Assembly: GCA_910584245.1 (NCBI GenBank)
Contig: CAJTZF010000022.1
Span: forward strand, 1-45,557
DNA from: an uncultured Eubacterium sp.
GTDB taxonomy: Bacteria; Bacillota; Clostridia; Lachnospirales; Lachnospiraceae
DNA: 45,557 nucleotides
Reading direction: 5' to 3'
Shown: piece after piece, positions 25,145 through 33,651 of the stretch
Layout: every line of letters starts with the position of its first letter
How positions within the stretch are numbered: the first letter of the stretch is position 1
Notes under the pieces: generated by a model
Database searches by the model: none
Seen by the model: only the letters and a program-made list of their open reading frames with translations
What the model was told of the DNA's origin: nothing
Program-made: the position numbers and the translations under genes

Positions 25145-27142
25145 ATGGAAGAAAAATGGAAAAAACTAAGTGAACAAATTCCGGTTCCGGATTCATTGAC
25201 GCCAAAACACATAGAACAAAAGCTTCAGAAAGAAAAACAGGAACGGCGCCTATTTCATGCCGGCAGGCTCGTAAACCGCACCGCCTTTGCCGCCATCTGC
25301 GCTCTCCTGTTGCTGGTGGCCGGAAATGCCCTCGACATAACGGACGGAATATTACCGGAAAAGGAAAACAACGCCGTGTCTGGCAACTGCGTTGCCGTCA
25401 TTCCGGAAGAAGAACCAAACATGCCACACACCACTTATAAACAGTTGAGGAAAACTATTTCCAGATACTCCACCTACTTAGATGGGTCCAAGGAAATAGT
25501 ATCGGGCACCCAAATGGAAAATGATATGCAAAAAGGCACTTTCCGTGCAGGGTCCGCCGAAAGAGTATCATCCGGGGAACCCATTCAAAACGGTATACAA
25601 AAAAACGCTTCCTCTGCAAGCTCCGCCGACCATGCAGAAACGGATAATTACACAAAAACAGACCTTCAAGTACAGGGAGTAGACGAGGGCGATATCGTAA
25701 AGACCGATGGTACTTACATTTACAGCTGTTCCTCCTCCGCCTACGGAAGTGCGATACACATTTACCACGCAAACGGCGGAGCTACAAAACAGCTTTCCAA
25801 AATTAAACTCAACGAAGTCTCTGTCTCGGAACTGTATCTCGAAGGAACGCGCCTGATCGTGGTTGGCTCCCTCTGGAGCACAGACGTGGAATTAAGTTCC
25901 TCCTATGACCATTCCTCCTCGAAACAGGCCGATACGGATCTTCTCACATCTACGAAAACCCGTATCGCCATTTACGACGTCGCAAACGCAAAGAAACCGG
26001 TTCTTTGCTCCGAGAGAACCCAGTCGGGCGCCTATGACACTTCAAGAAAAAACGGAAATTACTTATATACGTTATCTACGATGCACGTTTTATCTGCCGG
26101 CAAAAAGGACGATAAAGCATGCTATATCCCAATGACAGACGACAGCCTTATCCCGGAAAACCGGCTATATTTACCGAAGCGTACACGTTCCAGCTCCTAT
26201 CTCGTACTGACGGCCCTGGACATAACAAACGGCGATTCCTTTTCCGACCGTCTGTCCATCCTCGGTGCAGGGGGCGTATGCTATGTTAGTGAAAATCATA
26301 TCTTTGTGGGCTCTTCTTTTTATGAGGACGGCTCAAAAACTACAATCAGCAAGTATAAATACAGCGATGGCAAACTGACAGCCCTCACCCAAAAAACTTT
26401 TAACGGCGTACTAAATAACCAATTTTCAATGGACGAGTACAATGGATATCTTCGATTTGTCGCCACAACGTACCACCAGAACGGCTCGGCCTCAAATGGA
26501 CTGTTTATTCTTGACAAAAATTTAGAACTAACCGGCAGCGTCGAAAAACTCGCCAAAAACGAGCGGATTTACTCCGCCAGGTTTTTAGGCGCCCGTGCCT
26601 ATTTCGTCACCTACCGGGAAACAGACCCTGTATTTCTTGTCGATTTATCGGACCCGGAGAAACCCGTCGTAAAAGACAAACTAAAACTCCCCGGCTTTTC
26701 CGATTACCTGCACACGTTTGGGGATCATCTTCTTCTGGGAATCGGAAGCAATGAGACAAAGAACGGACTTTCACAGGTTAAGCTTTCCATGTTCGATATC
26801 TCCTCGGATTCCTCTGTCCGCGAAGCACACAGCAAGCTTCTCGAAAAGGACTCCATTGGCCTGGCAGGAGATAACCACAAGGCTATACTTGTAGATGTGG
26901 AACGAAACATCATCGGGCTCTGCGTCTACTCCGATAAAAGCGATCCCTCCTACCGGCTGTACTCGTACAGTGAAAAGGGCTTCCACAACGTCGCCACACT
27001 CACCCCAAAGGACTTAAGCTTTACTAACGCCCGTGGCATATTTATCGGCGACTACTTCTATTTAGTCGACAGCGAGGGACTGCGTTCCGGCGTCCGCGTA
27101 TACGATGCAAAAACGTTTAAACCACTTAAAAGGGGCGGCTGA
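25145..27142 (+). CDS. Membrane-anchored beta-propeller domain protein, candidate partner of the ECF sigma factor
   Basis: 665 residues from ATG 25145 (GGAGG six bases before). Residues 1-40 are charged and would be cytoplasmic. A single hydrophobic span follows at about 42-62 (TAFAAICALLLLVAG). Then comes a Ser/Thr-rich spacer, then an extracellular beta-propeller from about 175, opened by the family signature VQGVDEGDIVKTDGTYIYSC. This domain occurs in many Firmicutes and Archaea with no known reaction. The topology (short inner segment, one span, large sensor outside) and the gene order suggest that the N-terminus binds the sigma factor as an unorthodox anti-sigma. That is inference; no zinc-binding anti-sigma motif is present. 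The last few codons overlap a terminator. Confidence 0.8.
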   Translation: MEEKWKKLSEQIPVPDSLTPKHIEQKLQKEKQERRLFHAGRLVNRTAFAAICALLLLVAGNALDITDGILPEKENNAVSGNCVAVIPEEEPNMPHTTYKQLRKTISRYSTYLDGSKEIVSGTQMENDMQKGTFRAGSAERVSSGEPIQNGIQKNASSASSADHAETDNYTKTDLQVQGVDEGDIVKTDGTYIYSCSSSAYGSAIHIYHANGGATKQLSKIKLNEVSVSELYLEGTRLIVVGSLWSTDVELSSSYDHSSSKQADTDLLTSTKTRIAIYDVANAKKPVLCSERTQSGAYDTSRKNGNYLYTLSTMHVLSAGKKDDKACYIPMTDDSLIPENRLYLPKRTRSSSYLVLTALDITNGDSFSDRLSILGAGGVCYVSENHIFVGSSFYEDGSKTTISKYKYSDGKLTALTQKTFNGVLNNQFSMDEYNGYLRFVATTYHQNGSASNGLFILDKNLELTGSVEKLAKNERIYSARFLGARAYFVTYRETDPVFLVDLSDPEKPVVKDKLKLPGFSDYLHTFGDHLLLGIGSNETKNGLSQVKLSMFDISSDSSVREAHSKLLEKDSIGLAGDNHKAILVDVERNIIGLCVYSDKSDPSYRLYSYSEKGFHNVATLTPKDLSFTNARGIFIGDYFYLVDSEGLRSGVRVYDAKTFKPLKRGG

Positions 27143-27172
27143 AAAGCGCGCCCCTTAGTCTCTTTTCTTTAT
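27127..27172 (+). terminator. Rho-independent terminator of the sigma/beta-propeller unit
   Basis: AAGGGGCG pairs with CGCCCCTT around a short loop, followed by a T-rich tract (AGTCTCTTTTCTTT). The stem begins inside the last codons and includes the stop TGA. Confidence 0.75.
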
Positions 27173-27630
27173 GCGTGTGTTGCCTGCTGCCGCCTATATG
27201 TGTCATTATCCTTTTGACTCAACTCATTCTCAATCTGCGCCAGCTTCTGTTCCAGCATCTTGACCTTTTCTTCATCCCCCTTCTGCGCCTTAATCTTCTG
27301 TTCAATCTGTTGCTTCTCCCTCTTCAGCTTATCAATGTTCCTGTCAACCTGGTCTGTATTGGTCGTACACTCTTCAACTTTCTTTTCATCCCCGCCGGGT
27401 CTTTTTGGGTCATCGAACACAATCTTTGGATTTCCATGCCCGTCTTCTCCCAAATGATACAGACCACTCGGCTTTCTGCCTGATTTTTCGCTACTGGTAT
27501 ATTCATCCTGTATTGGCTTCCTGTGACCCGCTTCCTTTACCTCTTCTGCTTCCTCTACCGGTCTGCCTCCAGCTGCCCTCAAATCATTTTCATAATAGCT
27601 GCCATACTTGTTTTGAATTTCCATCGACAT
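27169..27630 (-). CDS. Small soluble coiled-coil protein, unknown function
   Basis: 153 residues, very hydrophilic, with no signal peptide or membrane span. Residues 1-85 are a low-complexity Lys/Glu/Gly/Pro region containing SGLYHLGEDGHGNPKIVFDDPKR. Residues about 92-140 form one strong heptad coiled coil (VDRNIDKLKREKQQIEQKIK, VKMLEQKLAQIENELSQ). GGAGGG precedes ATG 27630. The N-terminal region is likely disordered. I have seen no function for it. It is convergent with the beta-propeller gene and uses the opposite side of the same terminator region. Confidence 0.7.
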   Translation of the reverse strand: MSMEIQNKYGSYYENDLRAAGGRPVEEAEEVKEAGHRKPIQDEYTSSEKSGRKPSGLYHLGEDGHGNPKIVFDDPKRPGGDEKKVEECTTNTDQVDRNIDKLKREKQQIEQKIKAQKGDEEKVKMLEQKLAQIENELSQKDNDTYRRQQATHA

Positions 27631-27684
27631 ATTATTGCCCTCCTTAATATTTTATCTTCTTTTTCGTCTATCGGAAAGAGCAGC

Positions 27685-29013
27685 TTAACCAATTTGATGC
27701 GGAATGCAGGGAGATTGTTGTGAAATGACAAGAAGTACACTTAAACTAAAAGAGGCATCCCCCATCTTCACGCTTATTGCACCCTCATATTTTTCTGCTA
27801 CCGCCTTTATATTCATAAGTCCTGTTCCTCTTTTAAACAACTCCTTCCTTCGGATACTATTCTCAATTTCCAGCAAAATAAAGTCCCCCTGTGTGCTGCT
27901 GGACACACGGATGTATTTCTCTGTACCGCTGTCTATCTTCTGGCACGCCTGAATCGCATTATCCAATCCATTTGACAAAATGATACACAAATCAATATCC
28001 CTCACCGAACAGGGATATGGCAAAATTAAGGAGCAGCTGACCCCGATCCCATTGCTCCTGGCAATCCCCAGTTTATTTCCCACCAAAATATCCACCACGG
28101 GATTATTCGTACTGCAGCAAAACGACAGATCCTCCGTCATACTTTGCATATCCTCAACATAATGAAATGCCTGCCCCGTCTCCTTCTTCTTCAGAAGCTC
28201 TTTTACAACCGTCATATGATTTTTTATGTCGTGGCGGAAAGACTTTGTTTTTTCATATCGCATCCTGGCCTCCTCCACATACTGGTGAAGAAACTGCTCC
28301 TCCTGCTCCAGCAAAGAAAGTTCCGTTTGTAAATGAAAATTTTCCGTAAGTCTTTTATACGCATACATAATACAAAACAGGCTCGCAAGTCCCAAAACTT
28401 GTATCAAAAGCACATGAAAGTGATTTGAATTTACTATATTAGCGTCTATAATGTTTCCACTGGCGTCTGTCGTAACGGTATTGCCATAAATAATAGAGCG
28501 GAAATATTCGCCTGAAAAAAATATCATAGTTGTAGGGGTCAGCATAATAAGCATATAGTTACTCTTTATCTCCCCATCCAACAAAAAATATTTATACACG
28601 ATATGAAAACAAATAGCAGACACACACAATGCTCCCCCATTTCCCAATACCATAAAAAATAACCCCAGGATGCCCCTGGCGATCCTCGGATATAATAAAC
28701 ATAATAAAGAATTAAAAATACCAAAACTGAGCTGCATAATTTCAATCGTAATAACCGCGTATATAACCGCAAGCATGCCGCCCGCTTTGCAAATCAGTAC
28801 ACCGCCTGCCACAAGTACGAGAAAATAGGCAAAAAACTCAGCTATGCTTCCCTGGGGAATAACCATTACAATAACCGCTCCGATAAGCGCATATAAAATA
28901 GAACAACTTCTTCTTACACGCTTATAAAAAAACTTCATATAAAAATAGAATCCTACCACTATTTCCATACTTCCCATAATGTATACATAAAAGAAATCTA
29001 AAAGACGTTCCAC
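27685..29013 (-). CDS. GHKL-type sensor histidine kinase (AgrC-like)
   Basis: 442 residues from GTG 29013, two bases after the regulator stop with GGGGGGT as its site. About six or seven membrane spans fill 1-215, as in peptide-sensing AgrC/ComD/VirS kinases. A short coiled coil leads to the phosphoacceptor helix KSFRHDIKNHMTVVKELL (His near 263). The ATPase domain has the N-box SNGLDNAIQAC and G-box KRGTGLMNIKAV. No agrB-like processing gene or agrD-like pheromone gene is beside it, so the signal is unknown. Partner of the LytTR regulator encoded just upstream. Confidence 0.88.
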   Translation of the reverse strand: MERLLDFFYVYIMGSMEIVVGFYFYMKFFYKRVRRSCSILYALIGAVIVMVIPQGSIAEFFAYFLVLVAGGVLICKAGGMLAVIYAVITIEIMQLSFGIFNSLLCLLYPRIARGILGLFFMVLGNGGALCVSAICFHIVYKYFLLDGEIKSNYMLIMLTPTTMIFFSGEYFRSIIYGNTVTTDASGNIIDANIVNSNHFHVLLIQVLGLASLFCIMYAYKRLTENFHLQTELSLLEQEEQFLHQYVEEARMRYEKTKSFRHDIKNHMTVVKELLKKKETGQAFHYVEDMQSMTEDLSFCCSTNNPVVDILVGNKLGIARSNGIGVSCSLILPYPCSVRDIDLCIILSNGLDNAIQACQKIDSGTEKYIRVSSSTQGDFILLEIENSIRRKELFKRGTGLMNIKAVAEKYEGAISVKMGDASFSLSVLLVISQQSPCIPHQIG

Positions 29014-29014
29014 A

Positions 29015-29725
29015 TCATACCCCCCGTTGTCTCATATACTGCATCATCACATTGGAGAACTCCTTACTTCTCAAGCGCGATATAGGAATTTCTTTGCCGC
29101 CCTCCAGACATGCCATTCCATTTTTGTAGCTTCTCACATATTTTAAATGAATTAAATAACTTCTATGACATCTAAAAAACTTTTCACCCAGCTTCGTTTC
29201 AAGCTTTTCTATCCGGTCATAATAATCAACAACTTTTGAGGACACAAGATGCAAATATACTTTCCGATTAATGACCTCACAAAAAATAATGTCATCAATA
29301 GGAATAATACTGCACTCTCCTCCCTTTTGCACAAGCAATACCTCTTCTTCCGCATTCCGCAGAGAAATATACAGCCGTTCCATAAGCTTATCAAAATGCA
29401 CCTTCTCAATCGGCTTTACAAGGTAATCATACGCTTGTACCTCAAATGACTGAAATACCATTTCCCGCAATACAGTTACAAAAATGAGAAATCCTTTAAA
29501 ACAACGGCTGCGAAGCTTCCTGGCGGTTTCCATTCCGTCGATCCCCGCCATCTGTATATCAAGAAATAAAATATCAATGTTTCCCTCCGCTCCCAGCAAC
29601 TCCCTTCCACTGGAAAACCTGGAAATTACTATTTCCATATTCTTACCATGAAAAAAATCAAATACCATTTTACTAATTTGATCCAACATAAATTTCTCAT
29701 CGTCACAAATGGCAATATGAATCAC
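29015..29725 (-). CDS. LytTR-family response regulator (AgrA-like)
   Basis: 236 residues from GTG 29725 with AGGGAGG upstream. The receiver domain (1-120) shows ICDDE acidic pocket residues, the phosphoacceptor Asp in LFLDIQMAGIDGMETA (near 57) and the KP motif YLVKPIEK. The LytTR DNA-binding domain (about 135-236) contains IIFCEVINRKVYLHL, FFRCHRSYLIHLKYV and IPISRLRSKEF. Such regulators bind pairs of direct repeats upstream of bacteriocin, toxin or quorum-sensing genes. It forms a unit with the kinase and lies only 24 bases behind the methyltransferase gene, so all three may be co-transcribed. Confidence 0.9.
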   Translation of the reverse strand: MIHIAICDDEKFMLDQISKMVFDFFHGKNMEIVISRFSSGRELLGAEGNIDILFLDIQMAGIDGMETARKLRSRCFKGFLIFVTVLREMVFQSFEVQAYDYLVKPIEKVHFDKLMERLYISLRNAEEEVLLVQKGGECSIIPIDDIIFCEVINRKVYLHLVSSKVVDYYDRIEKLETKLGEKFFRCHRSYLIHLKYVRSYKNGMACLEGGKEIPISRLRSKEFSNVMMQYMRQRGV

Positions 29726-29749
29726 TTTTTTTCCTCCCTTTTGTATTAT

Positions 29750-30529
29750 TTATTTTTTTGCATATATTTTTAGTCTGCGAAAAGTTTCGAAATAAGTTCC
29801 ATTTGGTTGCCGCGTCTTTTTTACCATTTCTGCCACGACCTCATCACGAAATACCTTTTTTACTTGACCGGGTACACATTTAAGAAAGGGAACAATACAA
29901 GGTTGGTCTATCCATCTTATCATTTCTTCTGCATTTGAAAAATACCTATCCCTGTTCATCTCCATAATTGTAAAATCAGAAAAACCAATCAAAGATATTA
30001 ATTGTTCATATTGGGGTTTTGACGGCATGAACCACGGCCACTCGAAAGCTTTAAAATAACGTGCAAATTTATCATCTGTTATTTTTTTCGAAATAACATC
30101 AATAAAATTGGCGCAATTACCAGAACTGCCAAAATCCCATAATATTATTCCCTGAATTTTTAATGCCTGATACGCGTTTTCCAACAACCGCTTGTGGTCT
30201 TTAACCCAATGTAATGCCGCATTCGAAAAAATAACATTAAACTCGTTCTCATAATTTATCTCGTTAATATCCAATTGTTGAAAATCCATGTTATCCTTTA
30301 TAATGCCTTTCGCTGTTTCTATCATCCCGATTGAGGCATCAATACCTAATACTTCTCCATTTGGTACTGCTAAAGACAGTTGTTCTGTCAAAACACCATC
30401 TCCACAACCTAAATCTAATACTCTTTCATTTCCCTTGAGTTTCAGTTCTGAAATCAGTGTATTTCCCCACTCCTTCTGGTGTATAGAAGCTTTTTTGTAT
30501 TTTCTTCCATCAAATTCAAACGTATTCAT
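29750..30529 (-). CDS. Class I SAM-dependent methyltransferase (trans-aconitate methyltransferase/BioC-like)
   Basis: 259 residues from ATG 30529; a GTG three codons earlier is also in frame. The Rossmann SAM site is VLDLGCGDGVLTEQL (near 36-50), followed by GIDASIGMIETAKG, FNVIFSNAALHWVKDH and ILWDFGSSGNCANF. The ALHWV motif places it with small-molecule or acyl-chain methyltransferases such as Tam and BioC; the substrate is unknown. It is divergent from a LysR regulator across a palindrome that forms both promoters (30558-30590), and leads into the LytTR/kinase pair. More AT-rich than the core genes. Confidence 0.85.
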   Translation of the reverse strand: MNTFEFDGRKYKKASIHQKEWGNTLISELKLKGNERVLDLGCGDGVLTEQLSLAVPNGEVLGIDASIGMIETAKGIIKDNMDFQQLDINEINYENEFNVIFSNAALHWVKDHKRLLENAYQALKIQGIILWDFGSSGNCANFIDVISKKITDDKFARYFKAFEWPWFMPSKPQYEQLISLIGFSDFTIMEMNRDRYFSNAEEMIRWIDQPCIVPFLKCVPGQVKKVFRDEVVAEMVKKTRQPNGTYFETFRRLKIYAKK

Positions 30530-30557
30530 ACAATACACCGCCTTTTTATTTTCTGCA

Positions 30558-30590
30558 TTGAATTATATCATCTGTAGTGTTATAATTCAA
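30558..30590. promoter_or_regulatory. Symmetric divergent promoter and probable LysR operator
   Basis: Perfect 10-base arms TTGAATTATA (30558-30567) and TATAATTCAA (30581-30590) enclose 13 bases. On both strands this reads TTGAAT, 17 bases, TATAAT: a near-consensus promoter in each direction over the same 33 bases. Plus-strand transcription would serve the lysR gene at 30642, and minus-strand transcription the methyltransferase at 30529. The palindrome is also of the size and symmetry of a LysR-type binding site. Confidence 0.8.
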
Positions 30591-30641
30591 ATATATGTAT
30601 TTTATAAAACACATAAATATTTCTTATGGGGCAGATGCGGT

Positions 30642-31526
30642 ATGAACACTTTTGATAACCTTGCTAAATATAAAATTTTTCTTTCGGTAGCAGAATGTAA
30701 AAGCATATCAAAAGCAGCAACACAATTATATCTCTCTCAGCCTGCTGTAAGTATTGCAATCAAAAAACTTGAAAAGAGCTTAAACACCACACTTTTTATA
30801 CGCAAACCGAAAGGAGTTACTCTCACAGAAAACGGAAAAATACTATATGATAGAGCAAAACAAGCATTTAATTTGCTTTCTGATACAGAACAGATTCTCA
30901 AATCATCAAAAAATACGGGACACTTACGGATAGCAGCCAGTAATGTATTGTGCAAATACTTTCTTATGCCTTACCTTAAAGCGTTTACGCATAAATATCC
31001 CGATACCGATGTATCTATTACCTGTACCTCTTCATCAAATGCCTGCTCTATGATTGAGAAATGCAATATTGATTTAGCCCTTGTAGCAAAACCAAACAAT
31101 TTAGGAAAATCCCAATATCATTCATTAGGGATAATTGAATATATATTTGTTTGTACTCCTTCGTATAGAAATAAATTCAACTGTACAAACGATGAAATTT
31201 TTCAATATGGAAATATTATGTTACTCAACAAAGATAATGGTTCCCGTACACATATAAATAATTACTATGCTAAAAATAATATAATTCCATCCCATATTTT
31301 AGAAGTTAATGATATGGATATGCTTATAGAATTTGCCAAAATGGGCATTGGCATATCATGTGTTGTAAAGCAATTCGTTGAATATGAATTAAACTCGTCC
31401 TCTCTCATAGAAATAAATCTTTCAAAACCAATCCCTCCTCGTGAGATTGGCTTTTTATACAATCACATTCACCCATTTAATAACAATATTTTAAATTTCA
31501 TCCATATGATAAAACACTTTTTATAG
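30642..31526 (+). CDS. LysR-family transcriptional regulator
   Basis: 294 residues from ATG 30642. The N-terminal winged HTH is clear: FLSVAECKSISKAATQLYLSQPAVSIAIKKLEKSLNTTLFIRKPKGVTLTENG (in parts). The effector-binding domain starts near 92 (GHLRIAASNVLCKYFLMPYL). LysR proteins usually control the divergent gene and themselves. Here the target would be the methyltransferase and possibly the LytTR/kinase pair behind it, through the palindrome at 30558-30590. The frame is open far upstream, but only this ATG gives the canonical N-terminus. Confidence 0.92.
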   Translation: MNTFDNLAKYKIFLSVAECKSISKAATQLYLSQPAVSIAIKKLEKSLNTTLFIRKPKGVTLTENGKILYDRAKQAFNLLSDTEQILKSSKNTGHLRIAASNVLCKYFLMPYLKAFTHKYPDTDVSITCTSSSNACSMIEKCNIDLALVAKPNNLGKSQYHSLGIIEYIFVCTPSYRNKFNCTNDEIFQYGNIMLLNKDNGSRTHINNYYAKNNIIPSHILEVNDMDMLIEFAKMGIGISCVVKQFVEYELNSSSLIEINLSKPIPPREIGFLYNHIHPFNNNILNFIHMIKHFL

Positions 31527-31556
31527 CATTTAATCAGACTTGTATTTCTGTCCCAT

Positions 31557-31997
31557 TCAACATTTCATAAATATTCCTCGCTTCTTTGCTTCTTCCATCA
31601 AATGGGGCTGAATATTGGGATATGTCAACTTCTTTGGCAATTCATCCATTAGTACAATCCTTTCAATTTCACTATGTAGCTCTTTTTCAAAATGCTTTAT
31701 GTCGGCAAAAAACAACATTCCAAAAGATTCTTCTCCATTATTATAATTATCTGGTGCCGTAACGGAATATACGCAAACAGGTTTTATAGTAAATTCCAAA
31801 GCTCCCGTTTCCTCATACAGTTCCCTTTTAGCCGCATCCATAATATTTTCTCCAGATTCCCGATGCCCTCCGGGAATCTCCCATGTATCTCTATTCTTGT
31901 GTTTGCAAAATACATATTTATTTTGTGTCTTAGATATTATTACAACAAACTTAAGCAACTCATCCGCTACATTTTCATAAAACTTAATTTCTGTCAT
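31557..31997 (-). CDS. NUDIX hydrolase
   Basis: 146 residues. The Nudix box is complete: GGHRESGENIMDAAKRELYEETGA (G-x5-E-x7-REUxEExGU), so pyrophosphohydrolase activity is expected. It is preceded by strands KYVFCKHKNRDTWEIP. The substrate cannot be deduced; the small size and GNAT neighbour suggest a house-cleaning or antibiotic-island type gene. Convergent with lysR, 30 bases apart. Confidence 0.88.
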   Translation of the reverse strand: MTEIKFYENVADELLKFVVIISKTQNKYVFCKHKNRDTWEIPGGHRESGENIMDAAKRELYEETGALEFTIKPVCVYSVTAPDNYNNGEESFGMLFFADIKHFEKELHSEIERIVLMDELPKKLTYPNIQPHLMEEAKKRGIFMKC

Positions 31998-32071
31998 TTA
32001 AGCCATTCCTCCATCCGCATCCTCAATTCGTTCCAATTGGTTACCGTCAGAATAAATTATGAAACAAATTT

Positions 32072-32601
32072 CTATATAATAGCAAGCCTATATTTCTTTG
32101 TATCATAAGAAGCCACACCATCAAATTTGGTATGTATTTCATTATGTTCATAAACAAATCCGCATTTTTCAATACCGCACCGGATGCAGGGTTATCTACT
32201 GCATGCCAAGCTATAAATTTACTCTGTTTCAATTCCCCAACAGCAAATTCAAGAATTGCCTTCGCTGCTTCTGTTGTATACCCTTGGTTCCAATACTTGT
32301 GCATAATATTATAACCCAACTCGAAAATGCATTCTTCTTCATTAAAATTAATTCCGCCACTCCCAAATAGATATCCGTTATCTTTTAATGTAAATCCCCA
32401 TTGATATATTCTATCACTTAAAATATTATTTTCTTCAACCTTTAGCCATTCCATTGTATCTTTGACAGAATTATGTGTACACCATCTAACATATTTTGAT
32501 ACGCGATCATCAGAAGTCCATCTCTCATATATATCATTTGCATCCATAACAGACAATGGCCTTAATATCATTCTTTCTGTTTCTATAATAGGGGTTTTCA
32601 T
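32072..32601 (-). pseudogene. GNAT (RimJ/RimL-type) acetyltransferase with a C-terminal frameshift
   Basis: From ATG 32601 (GGAGGAGGAA before it) the protein reads TPIIETERMILRPLSVMDAND, RWCTHNSVKDTMEWL, FGSGGINFNEEECIFELGYNI and YWNQGYTTEAAKAILEFA (acetyl-CoA loop). After VLKN the frame switches. Adding one A to the five-A run near 32168-32180 restores the family ending KKCGFVYEHNEIHTKFDGV...YRLAII with a stop at 32072-32074. As written the product instead runs on with an unrelated tail to 32047. Pseudogene, length-variable A tract or base-calling error; the first 85% of the fold is intact. Confidence 0.85.
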
Positions 32602-32641
32602 TTCCTCCTCCATAAATTGTGATTTTCTCTGTACAATCCCA

Positions 32642-32944
32642 CTAAAATCCAGTCGAAGCATTAACAATATAAAACAAGGTATCCTTTATTATTTTTATGT
32701 CATCACCATGATTATGACCATTCATGCATAATAGAACTTCACGATTTTTAAATCGTTTAAGAATTTCATCACAATTACGTATGCCTCTTGCCTCAAAACC
32801 ATGAACAAGGCTTATGTGAAAAAAGACTATGACCTTTTTATCCTCCTGCAATTCCCTTTCCAGCCATATTAATTTTACATCAGGAACCACCGCATAACTA
32901 CATGGCTTTCTTTCGCTATTAGGGAAGTGCATTTTTCTTAGCAC
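32642..32944 (-). pseudogene. Calcineurin-like metallophosphoesterase fragment
   Basis: About 100 residues corresponding to the C-terminal half of a metallophosphoesterase: IWLERELQEDKKVIVFFHISLVHG (His metal ligand region), RNCDEILKRFKNREVLLCMNGHNHGDD (the GHxH motif). The N-terminal DxH and GNH[E/D] metal motifs are absent and the end is cut at VNASTGF, just upstream of the acetyltransferase. A remnant; not an active enzyme. Confidence 0.75.
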
Positions 32945-33288
32945 TCTCTATTATCTTCTCAAGTCGAACTTCTGCATCCGTATATAAAATTAGTATTCTT
33001 ATTCGTTGTCATCTCTTTTCTTCTCCCTCAATAAACAGAAAAACGGGAATTTAACGTTCTAAGCTGCATAAACCGTATACCATAACATCCATATATTTTA
33101 ACATCATACGCCTTGTTAAAATATATTTGATTATACCACTTTTATTTTCTGTTTACCATAGAAATATTATCGTTTTCCTATACATCTGTGCTTTTTTTAT
33201 TTTTATGTTTATTTTCCCCACCGGCTGGGGTGTAATAATATCAACCTAAAGTATTCTTTAGATTTCAAGAATAGAAAGGATAATTTTC
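32945..33288. other. AT-rich intergenic stretch
   Basis: 344 bases without a recognisable gene. Only the inverted repeat at 33252-33273 near the right end stands out. The left part may contain further decay of the phosphoesterase gene, which I could not follow. Confidence 0.4.
33252..33273. promoter_or_regulatory. Inverted repeat upstream of the AbrB-type gene
   Basis: TATTCTT (33252-33258) and AAGAATA (33267-33273), 8-base loop, 15 bases before the start codon region. AbrB/MazE antitoxins usually repress their own promoter, so this is a candidate operator. Confidence 0.45.
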
Positions 33289-33651
33289 ATGAATTTAGCT
33301 AACATTTCTTCTAACGGACAGATTCCCTTGCCGGTAGAAATACGCCGCCTGCCCGGATTAAAATCCGGCGATAACGTGTTATTTGTTCAAAACCAAGCAG
33401 GTGAAATTGTCATTAGCAATGCCTCTGTAAGAACAATCTATAAAGCTCAGACAGCCTTTGAAAGTGCTGCCGGAAAAATGGGCGTTAAAAATGAAAATGA
33501 TATTCCGGTATTAGTAGATGAAATGCGTAAAGGGGCATTAAAGCCCCCTTTGGAAAGTTGTAGATACCAATATTTTATTCTCAGTAATCCTTTTTCCCCG
33601 TACTTATTATTTCTACAACGAAACTTATATTATCTATCACAAACCAAATAA
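33289..33651 (+). CDS. AbrB/MazE/SpoVT-family antitoxin-like DNA-binding protein with aberrant C-terminus
   Basis: 120 residues as read; GAAAGGATAA precedes ATG 33289. The swapped-hairpin DNA-binding domain is clear (ANISSNGQIPLPVEIRRLPGLKSGDNVLFVQ). It is followed by a toxin-binding helix region (KAQTAFESAAGKMGVKNENDI, LVDEMRKG). Relatives end about here. The remaining 35 residues (ALKPPLESC...YLSQTK) come from reading, out of frame, through the stump of a PIN toxin gene. So this is the antitoxin half of a VapBC-like pair, now with an extended tail; it may still bind DNA. Confidence 0.8.
   Translation: MNLANISSNGQIPLPVEIRRLPGLKSGDNVLFVQNQAGEIVISNASVRTIYKAQTAFESAAGKMGVKNENDIPVLVDEMRKGALKPPLESCRYQYFILSNPFSPYLLFLQRNLYYLSQTK
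33529..33551 (+). promoter_or_regulatory. Hairpin at the antitoxin/toxin junction
   Basis: AAAGGGG (33529-33535) and CCCCTTT (33545-33551) with a 9-base loop lie exactly between the AbrB domain and the PIN-toxin frame. No T tract follows. It may act as a translational or processing element that sets toxin below antitoxin. Confidence 0.5.

Noticed and set aside
27631..27684. agrD-like pheromone gene next to the kinase
   Set aside because: The gap is 54 bases and holds only the ribosome binding site of the small coiled-coil gene. No peptide frame with the expected features was found on either side.
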